This document shows, piece after piece, positions 43,427 to 53,930 of a DNA stretch of 64,000 bases. The notes under the pieces are model-generated. The model was not told the origin of the DNA, did not search any database, and saw nothing but the letters and a program-made list of their open reading frames with translations. Location of the stretch: the NCBI RefSeq assembly GCF_019357495.1, contig NZ_CP079110.1, forward strand, positions 806,001-870,000. Direction: 5' to 3'. The position numbers were made by a program, and so were the translations under genes. Each line of letters opens with the position of its first letter. Position 1 is the first letter of the stretch. This DNA comes from Nosocomiicoccus ampullae (GTDB taxonomy: Bacteria; Bacillota; Bacilli; Staphylococcales; Salinicoccaceae).

Positions 43427-44974
43427 GTGAATAACGAAGATCCAAAGAGTAGTCGTTTAAAAGTAAATTTAAATGTATTTTGGTTTATTATTATTTTACT
43501 AACGACAATTTTCATTACGATAATTATTACTGCTTTAAGTCTGAATGGCAATACTGAGCGTGCTGTAAACGTTGGTACTGATACACGTCAAGAATTTGCA
43601 AAACTATATAACGTATATGATACGTTGTCTAAAGAATATTACACAGATGTCGATAAAGACGAATTAATCGAATCGTCCATTAAAGGAATGGTAGAAGGTC
43701 TCAACGATCCGTATAGTGAATATATGCTACCAGAACAAACTGAAGAGTTTGAAGAATCGATTACCGGAGACTTCCATGGTATCGGTGCAGAACTTATGCA
43801 AGATGATCGATCGATTATCATTTCAAGTCCAATGAAAGGTTCTCCAGCAGAAGATGCAGGACTACAATCTGGCGATAAAATCATTGAAATAGATGAAGAA
43901 TCAACTCAAGATTTTACAACGCAAGACGCTGTAAAAAGAATTCGTGGTGAAAAAGGAACTGATGTGACATTAACAATTCAGCGTGGATCTGATAAACCGT
44001 TTAATGTGACGATTACTCGTGACAAAATTCATGTTGATAGTGTCACTTCAGAAATTAAAGATAACGTAGCACATATCAGTGTGAATAGATTCCAACAAGA
44101 GACTGCAAATGAGTTAAAAAATGCTTTAGAAGAAGCGAAAGATAAAGAAGTAGAAGATATTATATTAGACTTCCGCTCAAATCCAGGTGGCCTGTTAAAC
44201 GAAGCTGTCGATATGATAAACTTCTTTGTCAATAAAGGTAAGTTAGTTCTTTACTTAGAAAACAAGTTTGGTGACCGTGAAAAAGTAATCGCTGAAAATG
44301 ATCAAATCATTAGAGAAGACGATTTTGACAATATTTATATCCTTCTAAACGAAGGTTCTGCGAGTGCAAGTGAAGTATTTGCTGGTGCTATGAGAGACCT
44401 AACTGACGCAGAAATCATCGGTACAAAATCATTTGGTAAAGGTATCGTCCAGCGTTCAAGTGAATTCAAAGATAATTCTCTCGTAAAATATACAAACACG
44501 AAATGGTTAACACCAAATGGAGAATGGATTCATGAAAAAGGAATTGAACCAGATTTCGTCATTAACACTCCAGATTTTTATAGAGTGAAATTTTTAGATA
44601 GTGAAGATGCTTACATTGAAACACAGAGTAACGATGATATAATTTCAATTAAAGTTATTTTAGATGCACTCGGATATGATGTAGATAAAATTGACAATAA
44701 TTTTGATAGTAATTTAACTAAAGTTGTTCAACAGTACCAAAATGATAAAGATTTAGAGCCTAATGGAATTGTTACTGGTGATACGACAGAACAGTTGATG
44801 AAAGACATTCGTGAACATATAAAAGAAAATGACGTTCAATTAGAATATTTACTCGACTATATTAAAGGCAAAAAATCTAAAAAAGAAATTACAAAAGAAA
44901 TGAAAGAAAACTCTAAATACATTCCTGTCGATGAATCTCGTAAAAGAGAATTAGACGAAGACGAGGAAGAATAA
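43427..44974 (+). CDS. ctpA: Carboxyl-terminal processing protease (S41)
   Basis: A 515-residue membrane-anchored serine protease. Order: short cytoplasmic start, one membrane helix (about 15-38), PDZ domain (about 108-185), S41 catalytic domain with Ser313 in G-S-A-S-A-S-E-V-F and Lys338 in K-S-F-G-K-G, and a C-terminal peptidoglycan-binding-like domain (about 400-465). The Ser-Lys spacing of 25 equals that of B. subtilis CtpB. The start is GTG 43427 with AGGTGA upstream. It probably processes envelope proteins. Confidence 0.93.
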   Translation: MNNEDPKSSRLKVNLNVFWFIIILLTTIFITIIITALSLNGNTERAVNVGTDTRQEFAKLYNVYDTLSKEYYTDVDKDELIESSIKGMVEGLNDPYSEYMLPEQTEEFEESITGDFHGIGAELMQDDRSIIISSPMKGSPAEDAGLQSGDKIIEIDEESTQDFTTQDAVKRIRGEKGTDVTLTIQRGSDKPFNVTITRDKIHVDSVTSEIKDNVAHISVNRFQQETANELKNALEEAKDKEVEDIILDFRSNPGGLLNEAVDMINFFVNKGKLVLYLENKFGDREKVIAENDQIIREDDFDNIYILLNEGSASASEVFAGAMRDLTDAEIIGTKSFGKGIVQRSSEFKDNSLVKYTNTKWLTPNGEWIHEKGIEPDFVINTPDFYRVKFLDSEDAYIETQSNDDIISIKVILDALGYDVDKIDNNFDSNLTKVVQQYQNDKDLEPNGIVTGDTTEQLMKDIREHIKENDVQLEYLLDYIKGKKSKKEITKEMKENSKYIPVDESRKRELDEDEEE

Positions 44975-44982
44975 TTCATTCA

Positions 44983-45015
44983 GTTAAACACCGTGCATTA
45001 CGCATGGTGTTTAAC
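44983..45015 (+). terminator. Long hairpin between ctpA and murG, weak T tail
   Basis: GTTAAACACCGTGC (44983-44996) pairs with GCATGGTGTTTAAC (45002-45015), 14 bp with one G-T pair and a 5-nt loop. No good T tract follows, so it may only attenuate, or stabilise the ctpA mRNA. Confidence 0.6.
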
Positions 45016-45040
45016 ATTGTAATTAGAAAAGAGGATACAT

Positions 45041-46108
45041 ATGAAAAGAAAAAATGATGTCGTCGTACTGACTGGTGGTGGAACAGTTGGACACGTCATG
45101 TTAAACAAATTACTCATCCCTGAATTACTAAATGAAGATACTAAGCCATATTATATTGGATCTAAAACAGGCATTGAAAAAGAAATAATCGAAAATTCAG
45201 GCATTGAATATTATAGTATATCAAGTGGTAAATTAAGACGATATATTTCGTTTGAAAACTTTAAAGACATTTTTAAAGTGACTAAAGGTATATTTGACGC
45301 AAGAAAAGCACTAAGAAAGTTAAAACCAAAATTTGTATTTTCTAAAGGTGGTTTTGTGTCTGTACCTGTAGTCTTAGCAGCAAAAAGCTTAAATATACCC
45401 GTTTACATCCATGAATCAGATATTTCTCCAGGTCTTGCAAATAAAATTGCAGGAAAATTTGCGACAAAAATATTTGTCACATTTGAAAAGACATTAGATT
45501 ATGTTGATAAGAATAAAGCTGAATATATTGGGCCAGTAATCCGTGAAGAGCTTTTACACGGTAGTGAAACAATCGCACAAGATATTACTGGTTTTGATTC
45601 AAGTAAAAAAACTATTATGTTTGTCGGTGGAAGTTTAGGCGCTAAATCGATTAATGATATTGTCCATGAAAATATCGATGAATTAACAAAAGACTTTCAA
45701 GTCATTCACATTACAGGTGCTGATAATATTAAAGATGATTTACAATCAGAAAATTATAGACAATATGAATTTGTTCAACATGAATTACCGCATCTTTTTA
45801 AAATATCAGACGTCGTGATTTCTAGAAGTGGGTCAAATGCAATTTATGAGTTGCTTCTTCTCAAAAAACCGATGCTCTTAATTCCTTTACCGTTATCTCA
45901 AAGTAGAGGAGATCAAATAGAGAATGCTCATTATTTTAAAAGTAAAGGTTATGCAGAAGTCATTGAAGAAGAAAATTTAACTCCAAAACAAATGATTGAT
46001 TTTATTAAAAAAATCACAAATAATGAAATAGAATACATTAAGCAAATGGAGCAATTTAAATCTGGTACAACAGCAAAACGCTTAACTGAAAAACTATTAG
46101 AGGAGTAA
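45041..46108 (+). CDS. murG: UDP-GlcNAc:undecaprenyl-PP-MurNAc-pentapeptide GlcNAc transferase
   Basis: MurG makes lipid II from lipid I on the inner face of the membrane. The 355-residue GT-B enzyme has the N-terminal G-G-G-T-V-G-H motif near residues 12-18, H-E-S-D-I-S-P-G-L-A-N-K near 127 and R-S-G-S-N-A-I-Y-E-L-L near 266, the family signatures. AGAGGA precedes the ATG. The staphylococcal location, between ctpA and arlR, is conserved. Confidence 0.94.
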   Translation: MKRKNDVVVLTGGGTVGHVMLNKLLIPELLNEDTKPYYIGSKTGIEKEIIENSGIEYYSISSGKLRRYISFENFKDIFKVTKGIFDARKALRKLKPKFVFSKGGFVSVPVVLAAKSLNIPVYIHESDISPGLANKIAGKFATKIFVTFEKTLDYVDKNKAEYIGPVIREELLHGSETIAQDITGFDSSKKTIMFVGGSLGAKSINDIVHENIDELTKDFQVIHITGADNIKDDLQSENYRQYEFVQHELPHLFKISDVVISRSGSNAIYELLLLKKPMLLIPLPLSQSRGDQIENAHYFKSKGYAEVIEEENLTPKQMIDFIKKITNNEIEYIKQMEQFKSGTTAKRLTEKLLEE

Positions 46109-46113
46109 CCATT

Positions 46114-46731
46114 ATGAGTAGAGCTAAGAAAATTTCATTATTCATTATATTTACCCTCATTTTTGGTGTCATTGCTGTATTCCATGAGTCACGTATTGGG
46201 AAATTTATCGACCGAGAAGTCTATGAATTTATATATGCTTCTGAAAGCTTTTTAACAACGGCTCTATTTTTAGGTTTCACGCAACTCGGTGAAGTGATTT
46301 CAATGATTATTCTATCACTCATCGTCATTGCGATTTTACTCCTATATCGAATGAATATTCATGCATTATTTATGGTTGTTTCAATGCTTGCATCAAGTAT
46401 ATTAATACCTATTCTAAAACATTCATTCGATAGAGAACGTCCAGCTTTTTTAAGACTTATTGAGATTAGTGGATTCAGTTTTCCAAGTGGTCATAGTTTA
46501 GGTTCTACTATCTTTTTTGGTAGTTTAATGGTTATAATTAAGCATACAAACTTAAACCATAAAGCAGTGCTATATGCAATTTGTGCGGTTTTCATCTTGT
46601 TAATTTGTTCGTCGAGAGTTTACCTCGGAGTACACTTCCCAACGGATGTATTAGCAGGTATTGCAATTGGTAGCGCAACAGTCGCATTAGTATCTTGGCT
46701 ATTTCATGGTAAGTTTGATGATATAAAATAA
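46114..46731 (+). CDS. PAP2-family phosphatase
   Basis: A 205-residue membrane protein with about six helices and the three PAP2 motifs: K-H-S-F-D-R-E-R-P near residue 106, P-S-G-H-S near 128, and S-R-V-Y-L-G-V-H-F-P-T-D-V near 171, all with the expected catalytic His and Arg. Likely substrates are undecaprenyl pyrophosphate or phosphatidylglycerophosphate. It follows murG by 5 nt, so a role in recycling the lipid carrier for the cell wall is attractive but inferred. Confidence 0.9.
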   Translation: MSRAKKISLFIIFTLIFGVIAVFHESRIGKFIDREVYEFIYASESFLTTALFLGFTQLGEVISMIILSLIVIAILLLYRMNIHALFMVVSMLASSILIPILKHSFDRERPAFLRLIEISGFSFPSGHSLGSTIFFGSLMVIIKHTNLNHKAVLYAICAVFILLICSSRVYLGVHFPTDVLAGIAIGSATVALVSWLFHGKFDDIK

Positions 46732-46751
46732 CAAAAAAGAAGGTGGATCTA

Positions 46752-47375
46752 TTGATTACTCATTTATATGAATCAATTACGCTTGAAAATGACCGTATTA
46801 AGTTAATACCAATGCAATTATCACATGCTAAAGAACTTCAAAAAGTGAATCATGAAAGTATATGGACTTATATGTTATTTCAAGCTGTCACAGAAGACGA
46901 AATGATTGAATGGGTATCAACCGCAATAGATTCACGCAATAAAATGCAAGCAATTCCTTTTGTCGTTGTACTAAAATCAACAGATGAGGTACTCGGTAGT
47001 ACGAGAATTCAACATATTGATTACGAAAGACAAAGTTGCGAGATTGGTGCAACATGGTTTGGAACAAGTGCACAACGTACATTTGTGAACTCTGACTCAA
47101 AATTTTTACTCTTAGAATTTTGTTTTGAAATCATGAATATGATGCGCGTTCAAATTCGAGCAGACGAAAGAAATGTCAGATCGAATAAAGCGATTGAACG
47201 CTTAGGGTTCACGAAAGAAGGCGTACTAAGAAAAGAACGCGCACTTCACGGAGTGCCTCGTAATTTAGTTGTTTACTCAATTATTGATGATGAATGGCCT
47301 GAAGTAAAAAAGAATTTATTAATTAAGCAACAAAGCTATAGTAACGATATACCAGGAAAAGCTTCAGGCAATTAG
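46752..47375 (+). CDS. GNAT-family N-acetyltransferase
   Basis: A 207-residue acetyltransferase of the type that includes ribosomal-protein acetylases: L-I-x-M near residue 16, the core with E-I-G-A-T-W-F and N-S-D-S-K-F-L-L-L-E-F-C, then R-A-D-E-R-N-V-R-S-N-K-A-I-E-R-L-G-F near 140-158. The substrate is unknown. I choose TTG 46752 because AGAAGGTGG lies 5-6 nt upstream; GTG 46743 is within that site. Confidence 0.85.
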   Translation: MITHLYESITLENDRIKLIPMQLSHAKELQKVNHESIWTYMLFQAVTEDEMIEWVSTAIDSRNKMQAIPFVVVLKSTDEVLGSTRIQHIDYERQSCEIGATWFGTSAQRTFVNSDSKFLLLEFCFEIMNMMRVQIRADERNVRSNKAIERLGFTKEGVLRKERALHGVPRNLVVYSIIDDEWPEVKKNLLIKQQSYSNDIPGKASGN

Positions 47376-47377
47376 TG

Positions 47378-47418
47378 AAACGTCTATTAAAGTTTTTACT
47401 TTAATAGACGTTTTTTTT
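47378..47418 (+). terminator. Intrinsic terminator before arlR
   Basis: A perfect 16-bp stem, AAACGTCTATTAAAGT (47378-47393) with ACTTTAATAGACGTTT (47398-47413), loop TTTT, followed by eight T in all. Confidence 0.95.
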
Positions 47419-47456
47419 ATAATGACTTTAACTATTGTTTATTTTGAGGTGGAGAA

Positions 47457-48128
47457 ATGCCAAAAATATTAATTATTGAAGACGAACAGAATTTAGCACG
47501 ATTTTTAGAACTTGAACTTAAACATGAAGGCTATGATGTCACCGTAAAGTCGGACGGCTTAAACGGACTCGAAAAAGCATTAGATGAAGATTTTGATTGT
47601 ATATTGCTAGATTTAATGCTTCCAGGGTTGAACGGTCTCGAAGTATGTAGAAAAATTAGACGAGAAAAAGAAACCCCGATTATTATGATTACAGCTAAAG
47701 ATGCAACGTATGACAAAGTCATTGGATTAGACTACGGCGCTGATGATTACATCGTTAAACCATTTGAAATTGAAGAACTGCTTGCACGTTTAAGAGTAAT
47801 TATTAGAAGACATTCATCAAGTAGTTTATCAAATACGATAGACGCTCATGGTATTACAATCGATTTATCTGCATATAAAGTAATTATTGAAGATATCGAA
47901 GTCGATTTAACAAAAACTGAATTTGAACTACTTAAATTACTTATAGAAAATGAAAATGTCGTATTAAGAAGAGAGACAATTTTAGATAAAATATGGGGAT
48001 ATGATAACGAGGTTGAAACAAATGTCGTTGACGTTTATATTCGTTATTTAAGAAATAAGTTGAAACCATTTAAACTTGAAAAAATTATTGAAACGGTAAG
48101 AGGTGTTGGTTACGTGATTAGATCATGA
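47457..48128 (+). CDS. arlR: Response regulator ArlR
   Basis: An OmpR/PhoB-type regulator of 223 aa. The receiver has the acidic pocket E-D-E near residue 8, the phospho-acceptor D52 in L-L-D-L-M-L-P, and K in I-V-K-P-F near 101; the C-terminal winged helix ends R-G-V-G-Y-V-I-R. Sequence along its length closely resembles S. aureus ArlR, which controls adhesion, autolysis and virulence genes. AGGTGGAG precedes the ATG. It overlaps arlS by 4 nt. Confidence 0.94.
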   Translation: MPKILIIEDEQNLARFLELELKHEGYDVTVKSDGLNGLEKALDEDFDCILLDLMLPGLNGLEVCRKIRREKETPIIMITAKDATYDKVIGLDYGADDYIVKPFEIEELLARLRVIIRRHSSSSLSNTIDAHGITIDLSAYKVIIEDIEVDLTKTEFELLKLLIENENVVLRRETILDKIWGYDNEVETNVVDVYIRYLRNKLKPFKLEKIIETVRGVGYVIRS

Positions 48129-49477
48129 AAACGTCATTAAGAAGTCGCTGGATGCGTTTATCGATTTTAATTATTATTGGATCTTTTATTATGTTTAGTG
48201 CGTTTTTAATATACGCGACAAGTTTATATTTGAAAGATTTACAGTACCGAGCACTCGATAGAAGTGCTGTAGAACTTAAAGCAATGTATGAAACGACCGC
48301 TTTTAACACGATTGATGAACGTGAAATATATTCTAATCTGTACGATAACCAAAAATTTGTACTATATACAAATAGTGGTGAAGAAGTTTACCGTTGGCCG
48401 AGTAGAGGTATGTCTTTTAATATTCCGAGAGAACAAATTATTCATCCAGATATTTATTCGTTAGACTTTGAAGATATGAGTTATCTCGTACAGACTGTAA
48501 AAATTGATTCAGAATACTGGAATGGCTATATCGCAGTAGTTCATCCAATGAATGAATATTATACGATTTTACAAATGATCATTATTATCGCAACTATTAT
48601 TGGATTCATGTCAATATCGATTACTTTAGTCATTAGTTATTTTATGGCTGGACAGATGGTACGACCGATTTATAGGTTTACTAGACAGCTTCAATATGTC
48701 GAAAATAACGGTTTTTCAGAACGTCTTGATTTAAAAACCAATCTTGAAGAAATCGATTATATGGTCTTATCGTTTAATAAAATGATGGATACTCTCGAAG
48801 AGTCTTTTAATCAGCAAAAGCAATTCGTAGAAGATGCTTCACATGAACTGCGTACACCGCTTCAAATCGTTCAAGGGCATTTAAATTTAATTAACCGATG
48901 GGGAAAAAATGATAAAGCTGTTCTTGAAGAGTCTCTACAGATATCGATTGACGAAATGGGACGAATAACAAAACTTATAGAGGAGTTACTTGAGTTAACG
49001 AAAAATGAAAATGAAAAGACAAACATTATTGACCCAATTAATTTAAACGAAGAGATTATTAGTAGAGTAAATGCAATGAAACAACTTCATCCAGCATATA
49101 CGTTTACATTAGATTTAGATCAGGCGATTTTTTATCCTATTAGTCAGTATCAGTTTGAACAGATTTTAGTCATATTTCTAGATAATGCAGTTAAATATGA
49201 TTATATTAACAAATCAATTCATATTAAATCTAAATTAATGAGTAATAAAATAAAAATAGAAATTAGTGATAAAGGTGTCGGAATACCTGAAGAAGATGTG
49301 AATAAGGTGTTTGATCGTTTCTATCGTGTGGATAAATCGAGAAGTAGAGAACTTGGCGGAAATGGACTTGGATTATCTATTGCGAAAAAAATTATAGAAT
49401 CAAATGAAGGAAATGTATATTTAGAAAGTAAGATAAACGAAGGAACGACAATTCATATTGAATTTCCTTTAAAATAG
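48125..49477 (+). CDS. arlS: Sensor histidine kinase ArlS
   Basis: A 450-residue membrane kinase, partner of ArlR. Two membrane helices (about 12-35 and 153-177) flank an outer domain of about 115 residues; a HAMP segment follows, then H240 in the H box [10 protein letters not shown], the N box N-A-V-K-Y near 355, G1 D-K-G-V-G-I-P and G2 G-N-G-L-G-L-S-I-A. All kinase motifs are intact. The 4-nt overlap with arlR implies coupled translation. Confidence 0.94.
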   Translation: MKTSLRSRWMRLSILIIIGSFIMFSAFLIYATSLYLKDLQYRALDRSAVELKAMYETTAFNTIDEREIYSNLYDNQKFVLYTNSGEEVYRWPSRGMSFNIPREQIIHPDIYSLDFEDMSYLVQTVKIDSEYWNGYIAVVHPMNEYYTILQMIIIIATIIGFMSISITLVISYFMAGQMVRPIYRFTRQLQYVENNGFSERLDLKTNLEEIDYMVLSFNKMMDTLEESFNQQKQFVEDASHELRTPLQIVQGHLNLINRWGKNDKAVLEESLQISIDEMGRITKLIEELLELTKNENEKTNIIDPINLNEEIISRVNAMKQLHPAYTFTLDLDQAIFYPISQYQFEQILVIFLDNAVKYDYINKSIHIKSKLMSNKIKIEISDKGVGIPEEDVNKVFDRFYRVDKSRSRELGGNGLGLSIAKKIIESNEGNVYLESKINEGTTIHIEFPLK

Positions 49478-49506
49478 TTTTTTATACTCAAAAGGGTGTT
49501 AATTTC

Positions 49507-49535
49507 TTTATAATCAGCGCTAATAATGTTAAAAT
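49507..49535 (+). promoter_or_regulatory. Probable promoter of odhAB
   Basis: TTTATA (49507-49512), a 17-nt spacer ending TGT, and TAAAAT (49530-49535). The TG one base before the -10 makes it an extended -10 type, which offsets the weak -35. Confidence 0.55.
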
Positions 49536-49572
49536 ATACACAAGCAATAAATACACAGAAGAGGTGTCTTAA

Positions 49573-52353
49573 ATGAAAGAAAAGGCGTATGATCACGCGC
49601 CTGTTAGTTTCGGAACAAACCTTGGGTTAGTATTAGAATACTTTGATATGTATCTAGAAGACCCAGACAGTGTTTCTGAAGAAATGCAAATCTTATTTGA
49701 AACTATTTTACAAAATGAAGGTCAAATAAGTTCTCCAAAAACAGGTGGATCAAACAGCAAATTAGAAAATATTATTAAATGGGTAATGGACATTCGAACT
49801 TATGGTCACTTAGATGCAGATGTGTACCCAGTATATCCTCCAGAAGTTAAAAACAAACCTGACTTCAGTTTTGAAAATTATGGTTTTACTGAAGAGGATG
49901 TTAAAAGTGTCGATGTTGAAACGATTAGTCCATATTTAGTTGACACATTTGATAATGCGCTCGATGCTTTAAACCACTTAAAAGAGACATATACGTCTCC
50001 ATTATCTTTTGAATTCTCACACATTAATAACGAGGAAGAAAGAGAATGGTTTAAAGAATATGCTGAAACAAAAGGTCGACCAAGTTACGATAATAAAGAT
50101 AAAATCGAACTCTTTAAATCGTTATCTAAAGTAGAAGGTTTCGAGAAATATCTACAAAAAAACTTCGTAGGAGCTAAAAGATTCTCTATTGAAGGTGTAG
50201 ACTCATTAGTTCCAATGTTGAACCACTTACTCAAAAAGATGTCAGAAGATAAGTTACAACATTTACAAATCGGTATGGCACACCGCGGACGTTTAAACGT
50301 TTTAACTCACGTTTTACAAAAGCCTTATGAAATGATGCTGAGTGAGTTTATGTCAACAGATGCTATGAAATTCTTACCAGAAGATGGTTCTTTAGAAATT
50401 ACAAACGGATGGATGGGTGACGTTAAGTATCACTTAGGTGGTATTAAAACGAGAAAAGATAACGGTATTGAACAAACTGTTACACTTGCTAATAACCCAT
50501 CACACCTTGAAATCGTTGGACCAGTTGTACAAGGTAAAACACGTGCAGCTCAAGAGAAAAACGACGTTAAAGGTTCTAGTGAACAAAATGCTAACGATGC
50601 ATTTGCAGTTGTTATCCACGGTGACGCAGCATTCCCAGCTCAAGGTGTAAACCCAGAAGCAATGAACATGAGTGACTTAAGAGGTTACACAGTTGGTGGA
50701 TCAGTGCATATTATTACAAACAACCGTATTGGATTTACAACTGAAGAGTGGGACGGACGTTCAACACTTTACTCAAGTGATATCGCAAAAGGATTCGATA
50801 TTCCAGTGTTACACGTTAATAACGACAAACCAGAGTATGTATTAAAAGCAATTGAACTTGCATTTTCATACCGTCAAAAATTCAACAGAGATATCGTTAT
50901 TGACTTAATTGGTTATCGTCGTATGGGACATAACGAAATGGATGAACCAATGACAACTAACCCAATGCTTTATAACGAAATTAAAGAATACCCAACAATT
51001 GAACATCTATATGGTGATCAATTAGTAGAGGAATCAGTCATCTCTAAAGATGAAAAAACTCAAATTATCGATGACGTTGAAAAAGAAATTCGAAATGCAC
51101 ACGATAAAATTGATAAGAAAGATACAATTGTAAGTGGCGAAATCGAACATCCTGACTTCATATTTGAAAAACAAAAAAATGAAGTAGATGAAAGTATTAC
51201 AAAAGAACGTCTCGAAAAAATTAATAATGAATTACTCACTTATGAAGGCGAATTTGAAGTATTTAAAAAGCTATCTAAAGTGTTAGAAAGAAGAAAATTA
51301 CCATTTGAAGACGATTCTGTCGGAATCGACTGGGGACATGCAGAAGCTTTAGCATTTGCGACACTCCTACAAGATGGTACACCGATTCGCATATCAGGTG
51401 AAGACGCTGAGCGTGGAACATTTGCTCACCGTAACGCAGTACTACACGATCCTATGAGTGGAGAAGAATATACACCATTAAAAAATATTAGTGACGCGAA
51501 AGCTTCATTTGATATTCACAACTCACCATTATCAGAATTAGCAGCACTTGCTTATGAATACGGCTATAACGTTCAGAATAAAGATGTATTAACGATTTGG
51601 GAAGCGCAGTATGGTGACTTTGTCAACATGGCACAACCTATTATCGACACATTTATTTCAGCAGCACATTCAAAATGGGGAGAAGTGACTGGTTTAACAA
51701 TGTTACTTCCACATGCACAAGAAGGACAAGGTCCTGAACACTCAAGTTCAAGAATTGAACGTTTCTTACAATTATGTGCTGAAAATAACATGACTGTAGC
51801 GAACCTATCATCTAGTGCAAACTACTTCCACTTATTAAGAAGACAAGCACAAAACTTAAATACTGATTTAACACGTCCATTAATACTCGCTTCACCAAAG
51901 AGTTTATTAAGAAATCAAACAGCATCTAAATCAGTAAGTGAATTTATTAATGGCAAATTCGAGGAAATCATCTATGAAAATGATAACCCTAAAGCAGTTA
52001 AAACTGTATTAGTTGCAAGTGGTAAAATTGCGGTTGAACTCGAAGAAAGCCTGAAAAAAGAAGAGGACGATTCTAAATTATTAATTAAATTAGAACAATT
52101 ATATCCTTTCCCTAAAGAAGAGATTAAAGAAGTTCTAGATTCACTACCTAAATTAAAAGAAGTAAGATTTGTTCAAGAAGAACCTAAAAACCAAGGTTCA
52201 TATCGCTTTGTTGAACCTAATTTACGAGAATTACTGGATGATAAAGTTGAATTCAACTACGTTGGAAGAAACGAAAGTGCATCTCCAGCTGAAGGTAATG
52301 CGGGTATTTACAAATTAATTCAAGATAAGATTTTAAAAGAAGCATTGAAATAA
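49573..52353 (+). CDS. odhA: 2-oxoglutarate dehydrogenase E1 component
   Basis: OdhA is the thiamine diphosphate-dependent decarboxylase of the 2-oxoglutarate dehydrogenase complex in the TCA cycle. The 926 residues have the E1 pattern: H-R-G-R-L-N-V-L near 237, the thiamine-binding G-D-A-A-F-P-A-Q-G near 353, G-Y-R-R-M-G-H-N-E and a transketolase-like C-terminal half with G-E-D-A-E-R-G-T-F. Length equals that of S. aureus. AGAGGTG lies before the ATG. odhB follows after 16 nt; the E3 gene is not in this window. Confidence 0.97.
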   Translation: MKEKAYDHAPVSFGTNLGLVLEYFDMYLEDPDSVSEEMQILFETILQNEGQISSPKTGGSNSKLENIIKWVMDIRTYGHLDADVYPVYPPEVKNKPDFSFENYGFTEEDVKSVDVETISPYLVDTFDNALDALNHLKETYTSPLSFEFSHINNEEEREWFKEYAETKGRPSYDNKDKIELFKSLSKVEGFEKYLQKNFVGAKRFSIEGVDSLVPMLNHLLKKMSEDKLQHLQIGMAHRGRLNVLTHVLQKPYEMMLSEFMSTDAMKFLPEDGSLEITNGWMGDVKYHLGGIKTRKDNGIEQTVTLANNPSHLEIVGPVVQGKTRAAQEKNDVKGSSEQNANDAFAVVIHGDAAFPAQGVNPEAMNMSDLRGYTVGGSVHIITNNRIGFTTEEWDGRSTLYSSDIAKGFDIPVLHVNNDKPEYVLKAIELAFSYRQKFNRDIVIDLIGYRRMGHNEMDEPMTTNPMLYNEIKEYPTIEHLYGDQLVEESVISKDEKTQIIDDVEKEIRNAHDKIDKKDTIVSGEIEHPDFIFEKQKNEVDESITKERLEKINNELLTYEGEFEVFKKLSKVLERRKLPFEDDSVGIDWGHAEALAFATLLQDGTPIRISGEDAERGTFAHRNAVLHDPMSGEEYTPLKNISDAKASFDIHNSPLSELAALAYEYGYNVQNKDVLTIWEAQYGDFVNMAQPIIDTFISAAHSKWGEVTGLTMLLPHAQEGQGPEHSSSRIERFLQLCAENNMTVANLSSSANYFHLLRRQAQNLNTDLTRPLILASPKSLLRNQTASKSVSEFINGKFEEIIYENDNPKAVKTVLVASGKIAVELEESLKKEEDDSKLLIKLEQLYPFPKEEIKEVLDSLPKLKEVRFVQEEPKNQGSYRFVEPNLRELLDDKVEFNYVGRNESASPAEGNAGIYKLIQDKILKEALK

Positions 52354-52369
52354 GAGGAGAAGATAAGTA

Positions 52370-53620
52370 ATGAGTGAAATTATCGTTCCAGAGCTTGCAG
52401 AATCGATTACAGAAGGTACGATTGCAACTTGGTTTAAAAAAGAAGGCGACAGTGTTGAAAAAGGGGAAGCAGTATTAGAGCTTGAAACTGACAAAGTAAA
52501 CGTTGAAGTTGTCAGTGAAGAAGACGGCGTAATTTCTGAAGTAAAAGCTGAAGAAGGAGACACTGTTGAAGTCGGTCAAGCTATAGCGGTCGTTTCAGCA
52601 GGTGGTTCAGCACCTAAATCAGACAATGATTCTAAAGACGAAAGTAAAGAAACGCCTAAGGCTGAAGAGAAAGCTGAAGAAAAACCAGCAACAGATGTTA
52701 AAGAAGACGACTCCCATATCGTTGCAACACCTTCAGCACGTAAGTTAGCTCGTGAAAAAGGGATTAGCTTAAGCGACGTGAATGCTGCAGATCCAAGAGG
52801 TCTAGTACGTTCACATGACGTAAATAACCACGTAAATGCACCACAACAAGAAAGTGCTAAAAAAGACGATAAAACTGAATCTATTAAAGAATCTTCAAAA
52901 CAACAAGCAAAAGATGAAAAACCAGTAGTTCGTGAACCGATGTCACGTCGTCGTCAAACGATTGCAAACCGATTATTAGATGTATCTCAATCTACAGCGA
53001 TGCTAACGACGTTTAACGAAATCGACATGACGAATGTTATGGAATTACGTAAACGTAAAAAAGAACAGTTTATGGAGAGAAATAATGGAACTAAACTTGG
53101 TTTCATGTCATTCTTTACTAAAGCTGCAGTTGCTGCACTTAAAAAATATCCAGCGGTAAATGCTGAAATTGATGGCACTGACTTAGTTTACAAACAGTTT
53201 TATGATATTGCGATTGCGGTATCAACAGACGAAGGTTTACTCGTTCCAGTAATTAGAGACTGTGACCGTAAAAACTTCGCTGAAATTGAAGACGACATCA
53301 TTGATGTTGCGACACGTGCGCGTGACAAAAAGCTTAAGCTTGATGAAATGACTAACGGATCATTTACAATCACAAATGGTGGAGTATTTGGTTCATTAAT
53401 GTCAACACCAATTATTAATGGTACACAAGCTGCTATTTTAGGTATGCACACAATTCAACAACGTCCTGTCGCAGTAGATGGTAAAGTTGAAATCCGTCCG
53501 ATGATGTATGTTGCATTAAGTTACGACCACCGTATCATTGATGGTGCTGAGTCTGTAGGTTTCTTAAAAACAATTAAAGAATTAATTGAAAATCCTGAAG
53601 ACTTACTACTAGAAGGTTAA
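52370..53620 (+). CDS. odhB: Dihydrolipoyllysine-residue succinyltransferase (E2)
   Basis: OdhB is the core acyltransferase of the 2-oxoglutarate dehydrogenase complex. The N-terminal lipoyl domain carries the lipoylated K42 in E-T-D-K-V-N-V; a charged linker rich in Lys, Glu and Asp (about 82-120) leads to an E3-binding domain (about 122-160, A-T-P-S-A-R-K-L-A) and the catalytic domain with H387 and D391 in Y-D-H-R-I-I-D-G. Complete at 416 aa. It shares the odhA promoter. Confidence 0.97.
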   Translation: MSEIIVPELAESITEGTIATWFKKEGDSVEKGEAVLELETDKVNVEVVSEEDGVISEVKAEEGDTVEVGQAIAVVSAGGSAPKSDNDSKDESKETPKAEEKAEEKPATDVKEDDSHIVATPSARKLAREKGISLSDVNAADPRGLVRSHDVNNHVNAPQQESAKKDDKTESIKESSKQQAKDEKPVVREPMSRRRQTIANRLLDVSQSTAMLTTFNEIDMTNVMELRKRKKEQFMERNNGTKLGFMSFFTKAAVAALKKYPAVNAEIDGTDLVYKQFYDIAIAVSTDEGLLVPVIRDCDRKNFAEIEDDIIDVATRARDKKLKLDEMTNGSFTITNGGVFGSLMSTPIINGTQAAILGMHTIQQRPVAVDGKVEIRPMMYVALSYDHRIIDGAESVGFLKTIKELIENPEDLLLEG

Positions 53621-53624
53621 TAAT

Positions 53625-53655
53625 AGAGGTGCGAAAAACGCACCTCTTTATTTTT
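53625..53655 (+). terminator. Intrinsic terminator after odhB
   Basis: Stem AGAGGTGCG (53625-53633) / CGCACCTCT (53639-53647), loop AAAAA, then TTATTTTT. Confidence 0.93.
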
Positions 53656-53668
53656 AAGGAGAGATAAT

Positions 53669-53869
53669 ATGTTACATAAAACTTGGCATGACAATCACAT
53701 TAAAGATGTTGAGGTTGTTCATACGAATGCGAAAAAGTTTAAAGTATCAGATATGCTGACAATAGGTAAAACTTATCCAGTCGTAAATGAGACAGAAGAA
53801 TATTTATTTATAATTGATGATTCTAATAAAGTTGGCGGGTATTTTAAAGAATATTTTAAAGAAGTTTAA
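53669..53869 (+). CDS. Small DUF6501-like protein
   Basis: A 66-residue soluble protein with K-T-W-H-D-N near the start, V-H-T-N-A-x-K-F and L-T-I-G-K-T-Y-P-V-V-N-E-T-E-E-Y in the middle and V-G-G-Y-F-K-E-Y-F at the end. This resembles the staphylococcal family now called DUF6501, found in many Staphylococcaceae. The function is unknown. AAGGAGAG gives a strong translation start. Confidence 0.7.
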   Translation: MLHKTWHDNHIKDVEVVHTNAKKFKVSDMLTIGKTYPVVNETEEYLFIIDDSNKVGGYFKEYFKEV

Positions 53870-53897
53870 AGTGTGCTACTTATGCACGCTTTTCTTT
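53868..53897 (+). terminator. Short terminator after the DUF6501 gene
   Basis: AAAGTGTGC (53868-53876) pairs with GCACGCTTT (53884-53892) with one T-G pair; TTTTC follows. It overlaps the stop codon of the gene. Confidence 0.7.
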
Positions 53898-53904
53898 AAA
53901 AATA

Positions 53905-53919
53905 AACTTTCTGATAATT
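53905..53919. promoter_or_regulatory. Likely CodY-binding box upstream of brnQ
   Basis: AACTTTCTGATAATT matches the CodY consensus AATTTTCWGAAAATT at 13 of 15 positions. It ends 11 nt before the -35 of the brnQ promoter. CodY represses branched-chain amino acid uptake genes in Staphylococcaceae when these amino acids and GTP are plentiful, which fits the gene. Confidence 0.65.
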
Positions 53920-53930
53920 CTAAAAATATA

